From Drosophila miranda (taxonomy: Eukaryota > Arthropoda > Insecta > Diptera > Drosophilidae): a DNA stretch of 64,000 nt. This document shows, piece by piece, positions 41,069 to 52,513 of the stretch. The notes below the pieces were generated by a model. The model was not told where the DNA came from. It did not search any database and worked only from the letters and a program-made list of their open reading frames with translations. The position numbers and the translations under genes are program-made. Each line of letters opens with the position of its first letter. Position 1 is the first letter of the stretch. The DNA is taken from NCBI RefSeq assembly GCF_003369915.1, contig NW_022881603.1, forward strand, positions 10,585,249 to 10,649,248, read 5' to 3'.

Positions 41069-42150
41069 ACGAGCGGGAACGTTGTGAGTTGCTGCGGACA
41101 CCGCAACTCTACATTTATACCCGATACTTAGTCAGTATGGCTCTCCTCCGGCAGACGCCGCTAATATTCAACGACACGACAAAGAGTGCGTGCGAGAGAG
41201 ACAGAAAATCAGTCTGAGCGTGACGTCGGGCGCTGCGAAGCCACTGAAAATTTATATGTTCCTATTGGCTATAAAAATGATCTGATCTGATCCAGATTCA
41301 GCAATCTGATAGATATGATCATTATCTATGATTCTACGTTTTTAGTTTTCTCGTATCTTAAAAATTGTGGATGCCACAGATTTTCGTTCTTTGGAGGGGC
41401 GGAAGGGGGTGCGGCGAAATTTGGAGATATATGTGTTATAGTGAGATCTAACAGGAGTGCGGATACCAAATTTGGTTACTCTAGCCTTAATAGTCTCTGA
41501 GATTTGTGGATGCCCCAGATTTTCGTCCTTTGCGGGGGCGGAAGGGGGTGTGGCAAAATTTTGACACAAAACGGTCAAGGTCCGATATCACAGAAGTGTG
41601 GATACCAAATTTGGTTGCTCTGGCTCTTATAGGTTCTGAGATCCTTGAGCTCATATTTTGCAATTGGCAAAACCGACCATGAAACCAGTGTGTTAGAGAG
41701 AGACAGAGCGAGAAAGAATGAAATTGTATTATTAAGTCTAGCTATGATAATTATACGATCTGGTTCAGATTTTACACTCTAGAACATATAGTCATCCTCT
41801 ACGATTCTGCGTTTTCAGTTTTCTCGTATCTTTAAATTTTTGGATGCCACAGATTTTCGCCCTTTGTGGGGCGGAAGTGGGCGGGGCGAAGTTTTGAGAG
41901 GGTGTGGCGAAATTGTGACACAAAACGGTCAAGGTCCGATATCACAGAAGTGTGGATACCAATTTGGTTGCTCTGGCTCTTATAGGTTCTGAGATCCTTG
42001 AACTCATATTTTGCAATTGGCAAAACCGACCATGAAACCAGTATGTTAGAGAGAGACAGAGCGAGAAAGAATGAAATTGTTTTATTGATTCTGGCTATGA
42101 TAATTATACAATCTGGTTCAGATTTTACACTCTAGAACATATAGTCATCC
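41069..42150 (-). mobile_element. DINE-1/ISY-type Helitron copy 5, 5'-truncated with internal duplication
   Basis: Minus-strand copy whose 3' hairpin is at 41085-41108. It is truncated at about 42150, directly against PIG-N copy B (short overlap CCTC). About 230 bp (41577-41820) are repeated at 41920-42150. The truncation point coincides with one end of the inferred inversion. Confidence 0.85.
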
Positions 42151-43440
42151 TCCTGGCCAAAGATTTCGCATAGGCTCTTTCCGTGCGATGCTTAACTATC
42201 AGCTGCTTATACGTATTTATATCTACCGGCGACAGCTGATCGAAATTGTTCAGAAAGTCAGCGAAGAACCCTTGCCTGTGCTGCTCCAGCAGCTTTTCGT
42301 ATTGAGCTAGCAACTGGAGAGCATTGCTGTGAGCAGCCATGGCCTTGTACTCCTCACTCACAGCCATGTAGCCGGTCGGCAGTGTCCCTAAATTGTTCAT
42401 TGGAGGAGGCAGGCCTACCAGCACGGACATCAGTGGTGTCAGTTGTGCCTGCTCCAGCTCGTGGAGCGGTAACTGGAGGCCCTCATCATTGGCCACAAAT
42501 TTGCGGGCTCCCACAGTGGAAGCGATACGGGAAACTCCTGCGCCCCAGAGCATGAAGGGTGTTTCGGTTTCATGTGGGGCGCCAGATTCATGCGAGCCTA
42601 GAAATGATAAATCCTATATTATGTGTATATTAATGAGTTTTAGCTTGCAAACCTGAGTCAGTCATGCCGTGGTCGGAGGTCAGCAAGTAGACTGTTTTCT
42701 TATCAGGAAAGACATTATCAAATTCATTGTAAATTTTCCAGAGTCATGCTCCGTAAAGTTTAGATTTTCTAGGAAAAGCGGTGTTCCCGGCTTATGGACG
42801 GAACCGGCCGTATCGAGGCTCAGCAAATGCATGAAGAAAACAACCGGTTGGTATTTGCGCAACTCATCCTTCTTTCGGTTAAGGAGAAACCGCACTTGCC
42901 TGAACACCCATTCGTCCAGCTCGTAGGTTTTGTGCTTTCCCGAGAAGTCCATATCATGAGAGTATGCATCGAAGTACATTCGGGGGTCGTTCTCGCCGGC
43001 CAGCTTTTGGAATATGTTCAGAATATCTGGAGCTCCCCAGGAATAGCTGTGACCACAGCGATTGAGCACCGTGTCAAAGTCAATGGGATTCTCCTTCCAG
43101 CATTTCAACACTGCCGATGGATCCTCGTAGAGGCCGGCTAGCAAAAGCAATGTGACCCGGTCGACTCGGTGGGCACACGCGTGCGAGATATTCCAACCAA
43201 GCCTTCGCGCATGAATATCTCCCGCAGATGCGGCACATGCCGGCAATTGTCTTCGAAAAACGAAGCGGCGCGGAGTCCATCTGTGACAATCAGAACCATA
43301 CGATTCGCCGGGGCTTCCAGTCCGTATCCAATAAATGGTGTATGCGGCTTCAGGCCATTGATAACGGGGGATCGAAAGTATATCACAAATATCGAGCCCA
43401 GAAGCAGTACATGGACCACCAAGGCGTAAACAATACACAT
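42150..43440 (-). pseudogene. PIG-N: PIG-N copy B, N-terminal catalytic part
   Basis: Begins [19 protein letters not shown] (TM/signal), then [30 protein letters not shown] split by a frame change, LYEDPSAVLKCW, the DEWVF region, TSDHGM after a 1-nt frameshift near 42745, an intron at about 42602-42653, and LWGAGVSRIASTVGARKFV. It ends AYAKSLAR at the DINE border. The catalytic half is only about two-thirds identical in amino acids to copies A and C, while the segment after the intron is nearly the same, so the copy is a mosaic. The remaining half of the gene is inverted at 38610-39243. Confidence 0.88.
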
Positions 43441-43659
43441 TATTTGTATTGTACAAATTTAAATCATAACTAAAATCAGCTGATGTGAAACAACGCGCTA
43501 GGGTATTTTTCGATACATTTTAATCGAGTGCAATGATAGCTATTCGATTCTTTTTGGAGACATTTTACAGAGAAGCACGTTATCGAACCTTAACGGTCAG
43601 TAAAACAAAGAAATGTTTATATATTTTATTAAAAAGGATTTTCATGATTTAGAACTAGG

Positions 43660-46311
43660 TCAGACTTGCCGGTAGACGATTGCAATCAGGCCCAGCAGCA
43701 GCTGTGCGACCCAGGACAGCAGAAGAATATCAGCGTAATTAACCCCATGATGGAGAAATTAATAATTGAAGCCCACATATCTTTCAAGGATCCCCGATTG
43801 CGCACCAGGAACAGGAAGTTCAGTCCCATTATGTTGCAAATGAACAATATGCAGATGAAGATTCTCTTCTCCCTCTGACGGGCATACTCGCAGTGCGTAT
43901 AGAAAATGGACATGTTTAGCAGCACCGGCAGGGAGTGCTTCAACAGAACAAGACCAATGGTGATATACGGCGTATACTGCCAGAGGAAGCAGCGCCCACT
44001 GTTGGAATCAAACAGATTGTCGACCGATTCAAAAGATTCCATACCAAAGAATGAGAATAATGTATACAGGAGAACTGATTTGACCGAGTTCGTAGCGGCG
44101 AGCGATAGGCTAAGTTCCATGGTGAGCAGCTGCACGAAGACGGATTCGTATGAGGTGGAAAGCAGAGCATGGAGCGATCCCAGATTAAAGCAGATCTGGT
44201 CCAGACGCTGCTCCAGGTTCGACTCCTTGTTCGTTAGAATTGAGACAAAGGCATAGATCAAGAAAGACCAGCTGGCTAGGTATAGCAAGATGGGAATGTC
44301 GTATTCCTCTGAGTCAAAATACGCACAGATGATGGTGTTCAACAGGATCAGGGCATTACAGTACTTGGTGTGATAACTGTAACTGAAGCGCCGCTTCTTG
44401 GACCAAAATGCTCTTAGAAATACTAGCACAATGCCAGAAAGAAAAAGATACCAATTTTGGTAACCCTCTGACAGCGGAAGAAGGGGGAAACAGGCAAGGA
44501 TAATGACCAACGCCAGCCAGGTGTAGAGCTCCCGGGAGTTAGGCACGAAGTTTCTCCAATTGTTATAGAATCCAAAGGCTACGAAACACAGCGAGATCAG
44601 ACGTTGTTCAAAGAAGGTAAACACCATCAGCTCAGCGCATACAATAATCAACAACAGTTGCGACGCTGAAGTCAGTTACTCCAGGCTGACTGCTGGGAAC
44701 CGATGCTGATGTGGACTCAAACGCTGTGGGCTTCAGTGCCATCATCCATACAGGCATCGGGAGCAACAAATAGAATGCAATTGCGATCGGCGCTCGCTGC
44801 GCCACGAGAAAGATTAGCAACAAGAACATGGAAACATCCAATGTTATTCTGCACACTTTTTCTTGCTTTTCAAGCATTATCTGGAGGTTTCCTGCCGTGT
44901 TCCTGGACAGCAATACAGGTAGAATATCCAACCGAGGAAGGTGGCCGCAGTGCTTAGCAGTAAACAATTGCGATAGTACCCGTTCCCTTCAGAGTAAGCT
45001 CCATAACGACATTGCTCCTGGCCAAAGATTCCGAATAGGCCCTTCTGGTGTGAAGATTCAATATCAGCTTCTTATATGATTTGATTTCTGCCGGCGACAG
45101 CTCATCGAAGTTTTTCAAAAAGTATGCAAAGAACCCTTGTCTGTGCTGCTCCAGCAGCTTTTCGTATTGAGCTAGCAACTGGAGAGCATTTCTGTGAGCA
45201 GCCATGGCCTCGTTCTTCTCACTCACAGCCATGTAGCCGGTCGGCAGTGTCCCAAAGTTGTTCATTGGAGGAGGCAGGCCTACCAGCGCGGACATCAGTG
45301 GTGTCAGTTGTGCCTGCTCCAGCTCGTGGAGCGGTAACTGGAACTGGCCACAAATTTGCGGGCTCCCACAGTGGAAGCGATACGGGAAACTCCTGCGCCC
45401 CAGAGCATGAAGGGTGTTTCGATTTCATGTGCTGTGCCAGAACCATGGATGCCTAAGCAGATCAATGTTTTAATGGTATTCGAATAAGTCGGTTATTTTT
45501 GTTTATCTCAAACCTGTGTCTGACATGCCGTGGTCGGAGGTCAACAAGTAAACTGTATTCTTATCCGGGAAGGTTTCCTCGAATTTCCGGTACATCTCCC
45601 AAATGCCACGCTCCGTAATGTTAAGGCTTTTTTGGAAAAGGATCGTTCCTGGTTTGTGGACATGTCCGGCCCTGTCGGAGCTCATCAAATGCAAGAAGAA
45701 TACTACCGTGCTGAATGTGTTCCACTTGTTATTAATGCGATCAAGGAGTGCGCTTACTTGGCTAAACACCCATTCGTCCAGTCTGTAGGTGGCCCATCTT
45801 GCCGCTTCGTACACAGCTTCATTGAAGGGATGGAAGTGAACGCTGCCTCCGCGCTTGGTTACCTTCTTAAATACGTCCATTATGTTCGGACATCCCCAGG
45901 AAAAACTGTAGCCACTGCGATTGAGCACCGAGTCAAAGTCAATGGGATTCCCTTTCCAGCCTTTGAAAACTGCCGAAGGATCCTCGTAGAAGCCCGCTAG
46001 CAATGCTATGTGACCTGGTCGAGATTCAGTGGGAGCACGCGTGCGAGATATTCCAACCAACCCTTCGCGCATGAATATCTCCCGCAAATGCGGCACATGC
46101 CGCACGACAGCCGGCAATTGTCTTCGAAAAACGAAGCGGCACGGAGTCCATCAGTAGCAAACAGAACCAAGCGAGACGCCGGAGGATTCAAATCGAATGC
46201 AAGTAGAGGTGTCTGTGGATGTAGGCCCTTGATGACGGGCGAACGAAAGTTGATCACAAGTATCGAGCCCAGGAGAAGTACGTGGACCAGAAATGCGTAA
46301 AATATCCACAT
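43660..46311 (-). pseudogene. PIG-N: PIG-N copy C, nearly full length but frameshifted
   Basis: The least deleted PIG-N here. Order: N-terminal helix ([19 protein letters not shown]), [70 protein letters not shown] at the end of an exon (intron about 45454-45513), ETPFMLWGAGVSR, then the membrane domain. Lesions: an 11-bp insertion at about 46100 inside the first catalytic segment, an in-frame 21-bp loss at about 44073, the 8-bp deletion shared with copy A at about 44674, and a 1-nt loss near 43729 that scrambles the last ~15 residues. A protein of normal length cannot be made. Confidence 0.9.
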
Positions 46312-46672
46312 TGTGTTAAAAATGTATGCTCTCTGTATCTCTCCAAAGTTCAAGTGCGATAAGTGAGCCAAACTATTGAGTACCCAGCCTACTGTAATCG
46401 AATAGCAAGCGATAGGTATATCGATGTTGGTAACGGTTAGCCCATTGACGACCAATGGGGTACTCAAATACAGTTCACGAAAATTAAGAAACTTTAATTA
46501 TTTTAGCACAGTTCAGGTGAAAGATATCGTGGAAATAATGATTGTAGAGAAAGAGGAAGGTTAAATCTACAAGAATGATTTACAAAACAATATTATTTTC
46601 CGTGTTTGAACTGAAGCTGTTCACCTGTGCCGAGAGGGGGTTAAGTGGGCTAAGTTGGTTTTTCATCTGTTA

Positions 46673-47057
46673 ATGATAAAAATAGCTTGGGCGGCACGTT
46701 TATACACAAGTTTTCGATTTTTTTGTAATAATGCCGTGAACTGCAAAGCCATCGGAGGCAAGAGTCTGGTGGACGGCGTGGCTATTACAAAAAATGGCAA
46801 AACAATAGTTGCCTGGCATGCAGAAACAGCCTTCCCCTACGAACACTCAAAGCCGCTGCCCAAAGTTGTGGAAGCGCAAACCTCTGCGGTGATCAAGCAA
46901 CTGCACTGAAGACGGCGATGCAGGGATTCAAGAGGAAGCATCCTGAAGTCGCACGCTACGAGCTGTCGAAATTGACACACACCACAAAGCACCGTTGGTT
47001 CCCACGTGCTCGCGACAAGAAGGCCAAGAAGACGCCCATGGATAGGCCATACCTGTA
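46673..47057 (+). pseudogene. mRpL42: mRpL42 copy C, one frameshift
   Basis: Same protein as copy A. It starts MIKIAWAARLYTSFRFF, reads through the intact AETAFPYEHSKPLP segment that is broken in A, and reaches AVIK. A missing base then gives QLH and a stop at about 46907. The rest (TALKTAMQGFKRKHPEVARY to RDKKAKKTPMDRPYL) is open in the next frame to 47057. The missing base is shared with copy A, so it predates the duplication. The poly(A) signal is at 47075-47080. Confidence 0.88.
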
Positions 47058-47092
47058 AACTGGGTGCATTGCATAATAAATTCGCTTACGTT

Positions 47093-48512
47093 TTAATCCA
47101 TGCGCTGTCTCTTTATGAATACATTTAACAAATCAGAAATGGGAATATCTGCCGACGTCTGGGCCTGCTGCGGGGCTGTATTGTTTCGGTGTTGTGGAAA
47201 TGTGGGCATCATGCGTGGGTCACAGGCTGCAAGTGGACAGATTTAGGCTATCATTTAGATCATTTATTCTATTGATGATTAGCTTACTCTGTGGCGGATC
47301 AATGAAGTACTTGCTGTTCAAACACTCTTCGGCTGTGGCTCGGGTATTGGGGTTGTAGATGAACAATATGTTGAGGAGATTTTTGCCCGCCTTTGCGATT
47401 GCACTGAATTTGGTTTTTAGATTGTTGTACGGCTGCTGGCTCAATGTGAAGTTTTGCACGGCCGGTAGCTCTGAAAAACCTGGCCAGATGGACTCTGATG
47501 GCGCTCCAAGCAGATCAATTATCATATCCAGCTGGGCTATCTCGGAGCTTCCAGGCAGCATTGGTTTTCCCAGTAGTAACTCGCCAAGTATGCAGCCAAA
47601 CGACCACATGTCCACGGCTGTGGTATGTGTTTTGCATCCGAGTAGTAGCTCCGGGGCGCGATAGCACAGGGTCACCATTTGCGGTGTCATTGGTTTGGGG
47701 GGATTGCTATACATGCGTGCCAGGCCAAAGTCAGCTGTAAGAGCGAAAAAGATTAGCTTGGAAACTAGAAATAGCGTTCGCTTTACTTGCCTAACTTGAT
47801 GCACCCATCGTCCGTCATCAACAGGTTTGAAACTTTTAAATCGCGATGGATTATATACCGATCGTGAATATATTTTAGGGCACGCAGTACCTGCAACGTA
47901 ATACACTTAACCTCAGACTCGGTGAACGGTTGAGACATGTTGTCCAGCACGGAGGCTAGGTCTTGCTCACAGAAATCCATGACAAGGAATATGCTGTCCA
48001 AGCTCTTGCCCACGACAACTTCCCGCAGCCGAACGATATTTTCGTGCTTGAGTTGCTTTAGTATCATTATTTCCCGCAATCCGCTCACCGGGAGGCCATC
48101 CTTCTCCTGGTCCATGCGCACCTTCTTCAGGGCCACAACTTCGTTGTTCCGAGTGTCACGAGCTCGATCTGGGAGAAATCATGTTGGTTTATTCGGTTTG
48201 ATGCGGTTTTAGGCTGACTTACAAACAATGCCATAGCTGCCTTCACCCACGCGGTTTAGCTTCTCGAACTCGGCGACGGGTCGGCAGCGTCCATACTAAT
48301 TATAGAAAGAAGTATATAAAACACGAATATATTTCTTTGAGCAGTCTTCGACTGTCTGACAAATTTACCAAATTCTGCTCCGGGATCGGCATGGGGGTTC
48401 CACTGTTCTTCAGCGATATAAGAAATCCCTTGCGTGTGATGGGCGCCTGGGGATCGGGGGCCGGGTTGGCTTCCAATTCATTTGACGTCAAGCTGGACGA
48501 CATTTTTACCAA
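47093..48512 (-). CDS. Cdk10: Cdk10 copy C, open and spliceable 391-codon kinase
   Basis: Five exons on the minus strand: 48369-48512, 48223-48295, 47791-48168, 47288-47734 and 47093-47226; all phases match and no stop interrupts. Features in order: N-terminal tail ending [15 protein letters not shown] glycine loop, VALKK lysine, LPVSGLREI (the PSTAIRE-like helix), the CDK10-type [24 protein letters not shown] catalytic loop, ADFGLAR, PELLLG, the C-lobe and the [10 protein letters not shown] tail. Intron 3 (47735-47790, 56 nt) uses a GC donor (GCAAGT). The conserved Trp before YRAPE is Cys ([10 protein letters not shown]), which copy A keeps as Trp; this may weaken the activation segment. Only the LINE and repeats separate it from its former promoter, so expression is uncertain. 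It is the best-preserved gene in the window. Confidence 0.85.
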
Positions 48513-48526
48513 TTATTTTGTTTATT

Positions 48527-48779
48527 TTTTTTTTTTTTAAGGTTTAAGTTACCAAGCTACCCGTGAGTAGCGTGGGATTATTTGGCCGCCCGCCTTTTGA
48601 AGGTGGAAATTGCCAAGTCAAAGAATAGAAGATGTTGGAGTACTGTTTATAGCTTTACATCAATTTCGTCGATGAAGTCAATTAGTGTTTGGTACGCGCT
48701 GATGTTTTCTTTTTCAAAGAATTTGTAAATATCATTATATTTTCTTAGAGATGGGATGTTTTGCCTTGTTGTGTTGTAC
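48527..48779 (-). mobile_element. LINE 3' end, unit C (left of foldback arm)
   Basis: T-rich tail, 3' UTR and the last ~40 codons (ending DEIDVKL) of the same LINE as at 12980-13224. Followed by GTTGTAC (48773-48779) and the foldback arm. The rest of this LINE in unit C appears at 50011-50130 (5' end only) and again at 63870-64000. Confidence 0.8.
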
Positions 48780-49144
48780 CACTAACCATACAGTATATAG
48801 ATGTGCCAGTTCATACAACGAAAGCGTCACACACTGGCTAGCGCGTTCAGTACCCCAGAGTGACGTCATCATGAGAGAGAGCGCGCAGAGAGAACATCTT
48901 TGCATGTGTTAGTACACACGCAATATGTTTCGACAAAAATATGTGATTGTATGCTTTTTCAGATTTTTTTGAACTCTCTCAGGTCTGGTTCTGTTTTGCC
49001 ACCAGCATGTTTTAGTGTATGGGTGCACATGCATTCTCACGTACTTTGCGTGTGTGTGTTTAGTATTGCTGGCCGCTAGAACTGAAATTTGAGTTTGGTT
49101 CTTGTTTTAGGTCTTTTGATGGACTGACCTACCGCCACAAAATA
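48780..49144. repeat. Foldback element left arm, unit C
   Basis: Starts CACTAACCATACAG directly after GTTGTAC, nearly identical to 13232-13596, and is interrupted by a DINE at 49145. The matching right arm is at 63029-63862. Confidence 0.85.
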
Positions 49145-50010
49145 AACGAGGGGGAACGTTGTGAGTTGCTGCGGACACCGCAACTCTACGGTTATACCCG
49201 ATACTAAGTCAGTATGGCTCTCCTCCGGCAGACGCCTCTAATATTAAACGACTCGACAAAGAGTGCGTGCGAGAGAGACAGAAAATCAGTCTGAGCGTGA
49301 CGTCGGGCGCTGCGTAGCCACTGCAAATTGATTTGTTCCTATTGGCTATAAAAATGATCTGATCTCATCCAGATTCAGCAATCTGATAGATATGGTCATT
49401 ATCTATGATTCTGCGTTTTTAGTTTTTTCGAATGTGCAATATTGTGGATGCAACAGATTTTCGTCCTTTGTGGGGGCGGAAGGGAGTGGGGCGAAATTTT
49501 GAGATATACGTTTTATAGTGAGATCTAACAGGAGTGCGGATACCAAATTTGGTTACTCTAGCCTTAATATTCTCTGAGATTTGTGAATATCCCCAGATTT
49601 TCATCCTTTGCGGGGGCGGAAGGGGGTGTGGCGAAATTTTGAAACAAACTCGTCTCGGTCCGATATATTAGGAGTGTGGATACCAAATTTGGTTGCTCTA
49701 GCTTTTATAGTCTCTGAGATCTAGGCGCTAATGTTTTACTCTAAGCAAAGCCGGCTATGCTACGTGTGTGTTAGAGAGAGACAGGGCGAGAAAAAATGAA
49801 ATTGTTTTCTTGATTCTGGCTATAATAATTATACGATCTGGTTCAGATTTTGCACTCTTGAAGATATAGTCATCTTCTACGATTCTGCGTTTTTAGTTTT
49901 CCCGTATCGTCGAAATTGTGGATGCCACAGATTTTCGCCCTTTGTGGGGGCGGAAAAGGGCGGGGCAAAGTTTTGAAATATTCTTGTAGCAGTGACATAT
50001 CACAGAAGTC
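49145..50010 (-). mobile_element. DINE-1/ISY-type Helitron copy 6, 5'-truncated
   Basis: Minus-strand copy with hairpin at 49162-49185. It breaks off at about 50010 within the ATCACAGAAGTC segment and is fused directly to LINE coding sequence. That junction is a deletion or recombination point. Confidence 0.85.
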
Positions 50011-50130
50011 TTTAGACTTCACCGGATTGAATGACAGGTTTAGCCTATTGCATTTTTCTTCGAACTCATCTATACTGTCTTCCAGCACCCGTTTCGCAAT
50101 GGATACGTCTTTATGATTATTTTTTTTATA
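50011..50130 (-). pseudogene. LINE ORF2 fragment (5' end of the truncated LINE)
   Basis: About 40 codons reading SIDEFEEKCNRLNLSFNPVK, matching the start of the LINE frame at 19620-19740. Fused to DINE sequence on its left and to the Cdk10-side flank on its right. Confidence 0.85.
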
Positions 50131-50556
50131 CCGGGTTTATACCCGGCATTCTTGATGGAAAAAAACGAGTTTAACCCACTTAACCCCCCTCTATTTATGC
50201 ACATTCTAAGTTAAACCACGGAAAATAGCACAGTTTGGAGTGTATTTCGTACCCACTGGTCTACAATAGGTTAAACTATGGATAAAATCGACTAGATAAT
50301 TCGATAGCTTTTAAGAACATCCAGGGGAAAGAACAAAAATTGCGCGCCAATTAAATGAATTTTCAAATGTGTTCTTTGAAGTTTGCTTCAATTTTACCGC
50401 ATGTTAAATAATGAAAAACCATGTCGTAGTTTCGTAATAGTTACTAATTCAAGCAAAAACAAAACGGTTAGAAAATTGAGCACGATTCAAGAAAGTGAAA
50501 TTGCACCAGTTTAAAGAAATTTCGTTAGAGATTCAAATGCATGCTTTAAGCATTAA
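50131..50556. other. 5' flank of Cdk10 unit, second copy
   Basis: Near-identical to 19743-20163, including the palindrome CCGGGTTTATACCCGG. No gene seen. Confidence 0.75.
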
Positions 50557-51665
50557 ACGAGGGGAACGTTGTGAGTTGCTGCGGACACCGCAACTCTACA
50601 GTTATACCCGATACTAAGTCAGTATGGCTCTCTCCGGCAGACGCCGCTAATATTGAACGACACGACAAAGACTGCGTGCGAGAGAGACAGAAAATCAGTC
50701 TGAGCGTGACGTCGGTGGCTGCGTAGCCACTGCAAATTGATTTGTTCCTATTGGCTATAAAAATGATCTGATCTGATCCAGATTCAGCAATCTGATAGAT
50801 ATGGTCATTATCTATGATTCTGCGTTTTTAGTTTTCTCGAATGTGCAATATTGTGGATGCAACAGATTTTCGTCCTTTGTGGGGGCGGAAGGGGGTGCGG
50901 CGAAATTTTGAGATACACGTTTTATAGTAAGATCTAACAGGAGTGCGGATACCAAATTACTCTAGCCTTAATAGTCTCTGAGATTTGTGAATATCCCCAG
51001 ATTTTCATCCTTTTCGGGGGCGGAAGGGGGTGTGGCGAAATTTTGAAACAAACTCGTCTCGGTCCGATATATTAGGAGTGTGGATACCAAATTTGGTTGC
51101 TCTAGCTTTTATAGTCTCTGAGATCTAGGCGCTAATGTTTTACTCTAAGCAAAGCCGGATTTGCTACGTGTGTGTTAGAGAGAGACAGAGCGAGAAAGAA
51201 TGAAATTGTTTTCTTGATTCTGGCTATAATAATTATACGATCTGATTCAGATTTTGCACTCTAGAACATTTAGTCATCTTCTACGATTCTGCGTTTTTAG
51301 TTTCTCGTATCGTCGAAATTGTGGATGCCACAGATTTTCGCCCTTTGTGGGGGGCGGGGCAAAGTTTTGAAATATTCTTGTAGCAGTGACATATCACAGA
51401 AGTCTGGATCCAAAACATCGTTGCTCTCGCTCTTATAGTGTTATAGCACTAGGCGCTGAAGGAGACGGACAGACGGACAGACGGACGGACGGACAGACGG
51501 ACAAACGGACAGACAGACATGGCTCAATCGACTCGGCTATTGATGCTGATCAAGAATATATATACTTTATGGGGTCGGAAACGATTCCTTCTGGACGTTA
51601 CACACATCCACTTTTACCACAAATCTAATATACCCCAATACTCATTTTGAGTATCGGGTATAAAA
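50557..51665 (-). mobile_element. DINE-1/ISY-type Helitron copy 7
   Basis: Full-length minus copy. A private variant (CGCTCTTATAGTGTTATAGC near 51430) is shared only with the copy at 54393-55505, marking them as products of one tandem duplication. Confidence 0.9.
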
Positions 51666-51746
51666 ACTAAAAACACTTTACTCAAACACTTTTTTGGTTC
51701 TGCTCATCTAAAGACACTTTTGCTGTGAGCGCTTGACCAAAGTGTC

Positions 51747-52513
51747 AAGTTTTTGGAAAACCAAAAACGCAGAATCGTAGAAGATGACTGTATCTTCTAG
51801 AGTGCAAAATCTGAACCAGATCGTATAATTATTATAGCCAGCATCAAGAAAACAATTTCATTTTTTCTCGCCCTGTCTCTCTCTAACACACACGTAGCAT
51901 AGCCGGCTTTGCTTAGAGTAAAACATTAGCGCCTATATCTCAGAGACTATAAAAGCTAGAGCAACCAAATTTGGTATCCACACTCCTAATATATCGGACC
52001 AAGACGAGTTTTTTTCAAAATTTCGCCACACCCCCTTCCGCCCCCGCAAAGGATGAAAATCTGGGGATATTCACAAATCTCAGAGACTATTAGGGCTAGA
52101 GCAACCAAATTTGGTATCCGCACTCCTGTTAGATCTCACTTTAAAACGTATATCTCAAAATTTCGCCCCACCCCCTTCCGCCCCCACAAAGGACGAAAAT
52201 CTGTTGCATCCACAATATTGAGGATACGAGAAAACTAAAAACGCAGAATCATAGATAATGACCATATCTATCAGATTGCTGAATCTGGATCAGATCAGAT
52301 CAGTTTTATAGCCAATAGGAACAAATCAATTTGCAGTGGCTACGCAGCGCCCGACGTCACGCTCAGACTGATTTTCTGTCTCTCTCGCACGCAGTCTTTG
52401 TCGTGTCGTTTAATATTCGCGGCGTCTGCCGGAGGAGAGCCATACTGACTTTGTATCGGGTATAACTGTAGAGTTGCGGTGTCCGCTGCAACTCACAACG
52501 TTCCCCCTCGTTT
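51747..52513 (+). mobile_element. DINE-1/ISY-type Helitron copy 8, 3' two-thirds
   Basis: Plus-strand copy lacking its first ~360 bp, ending in the hairpin and CCCCCTCGTT. Nearly identical to 14085-14857 including flanking foldback sequence, so it moved as part of a segment copy rather than by new transposition. Confidence 0.88.

Larger units (their letters stand above)
43447..51665. repeat. Segmental duplication unit C (PIG-N / mRpL42 / Cdk10)
   Basis: Second copy of the unit at 3232-20163, same orientation. It starts 7 bp after the start codon of PIG-N copy B. It lacks the LOA-like LINE and keeps the intron parts deleted from unit A. In place of the complete foldback element it has only the left arm, then a DINE fused to the LINE 5' end and flank, then another DINE, so this unit has lost a large internal part. 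Confidence 0.85.

Noticed and set aside
51386..51628. 80-codon frame in DINE (also 55229-55471)
   Set aside because: The low-complexity GQTDRRTDGQTDKR run comes from the GGAC repeats; it is not a gene.
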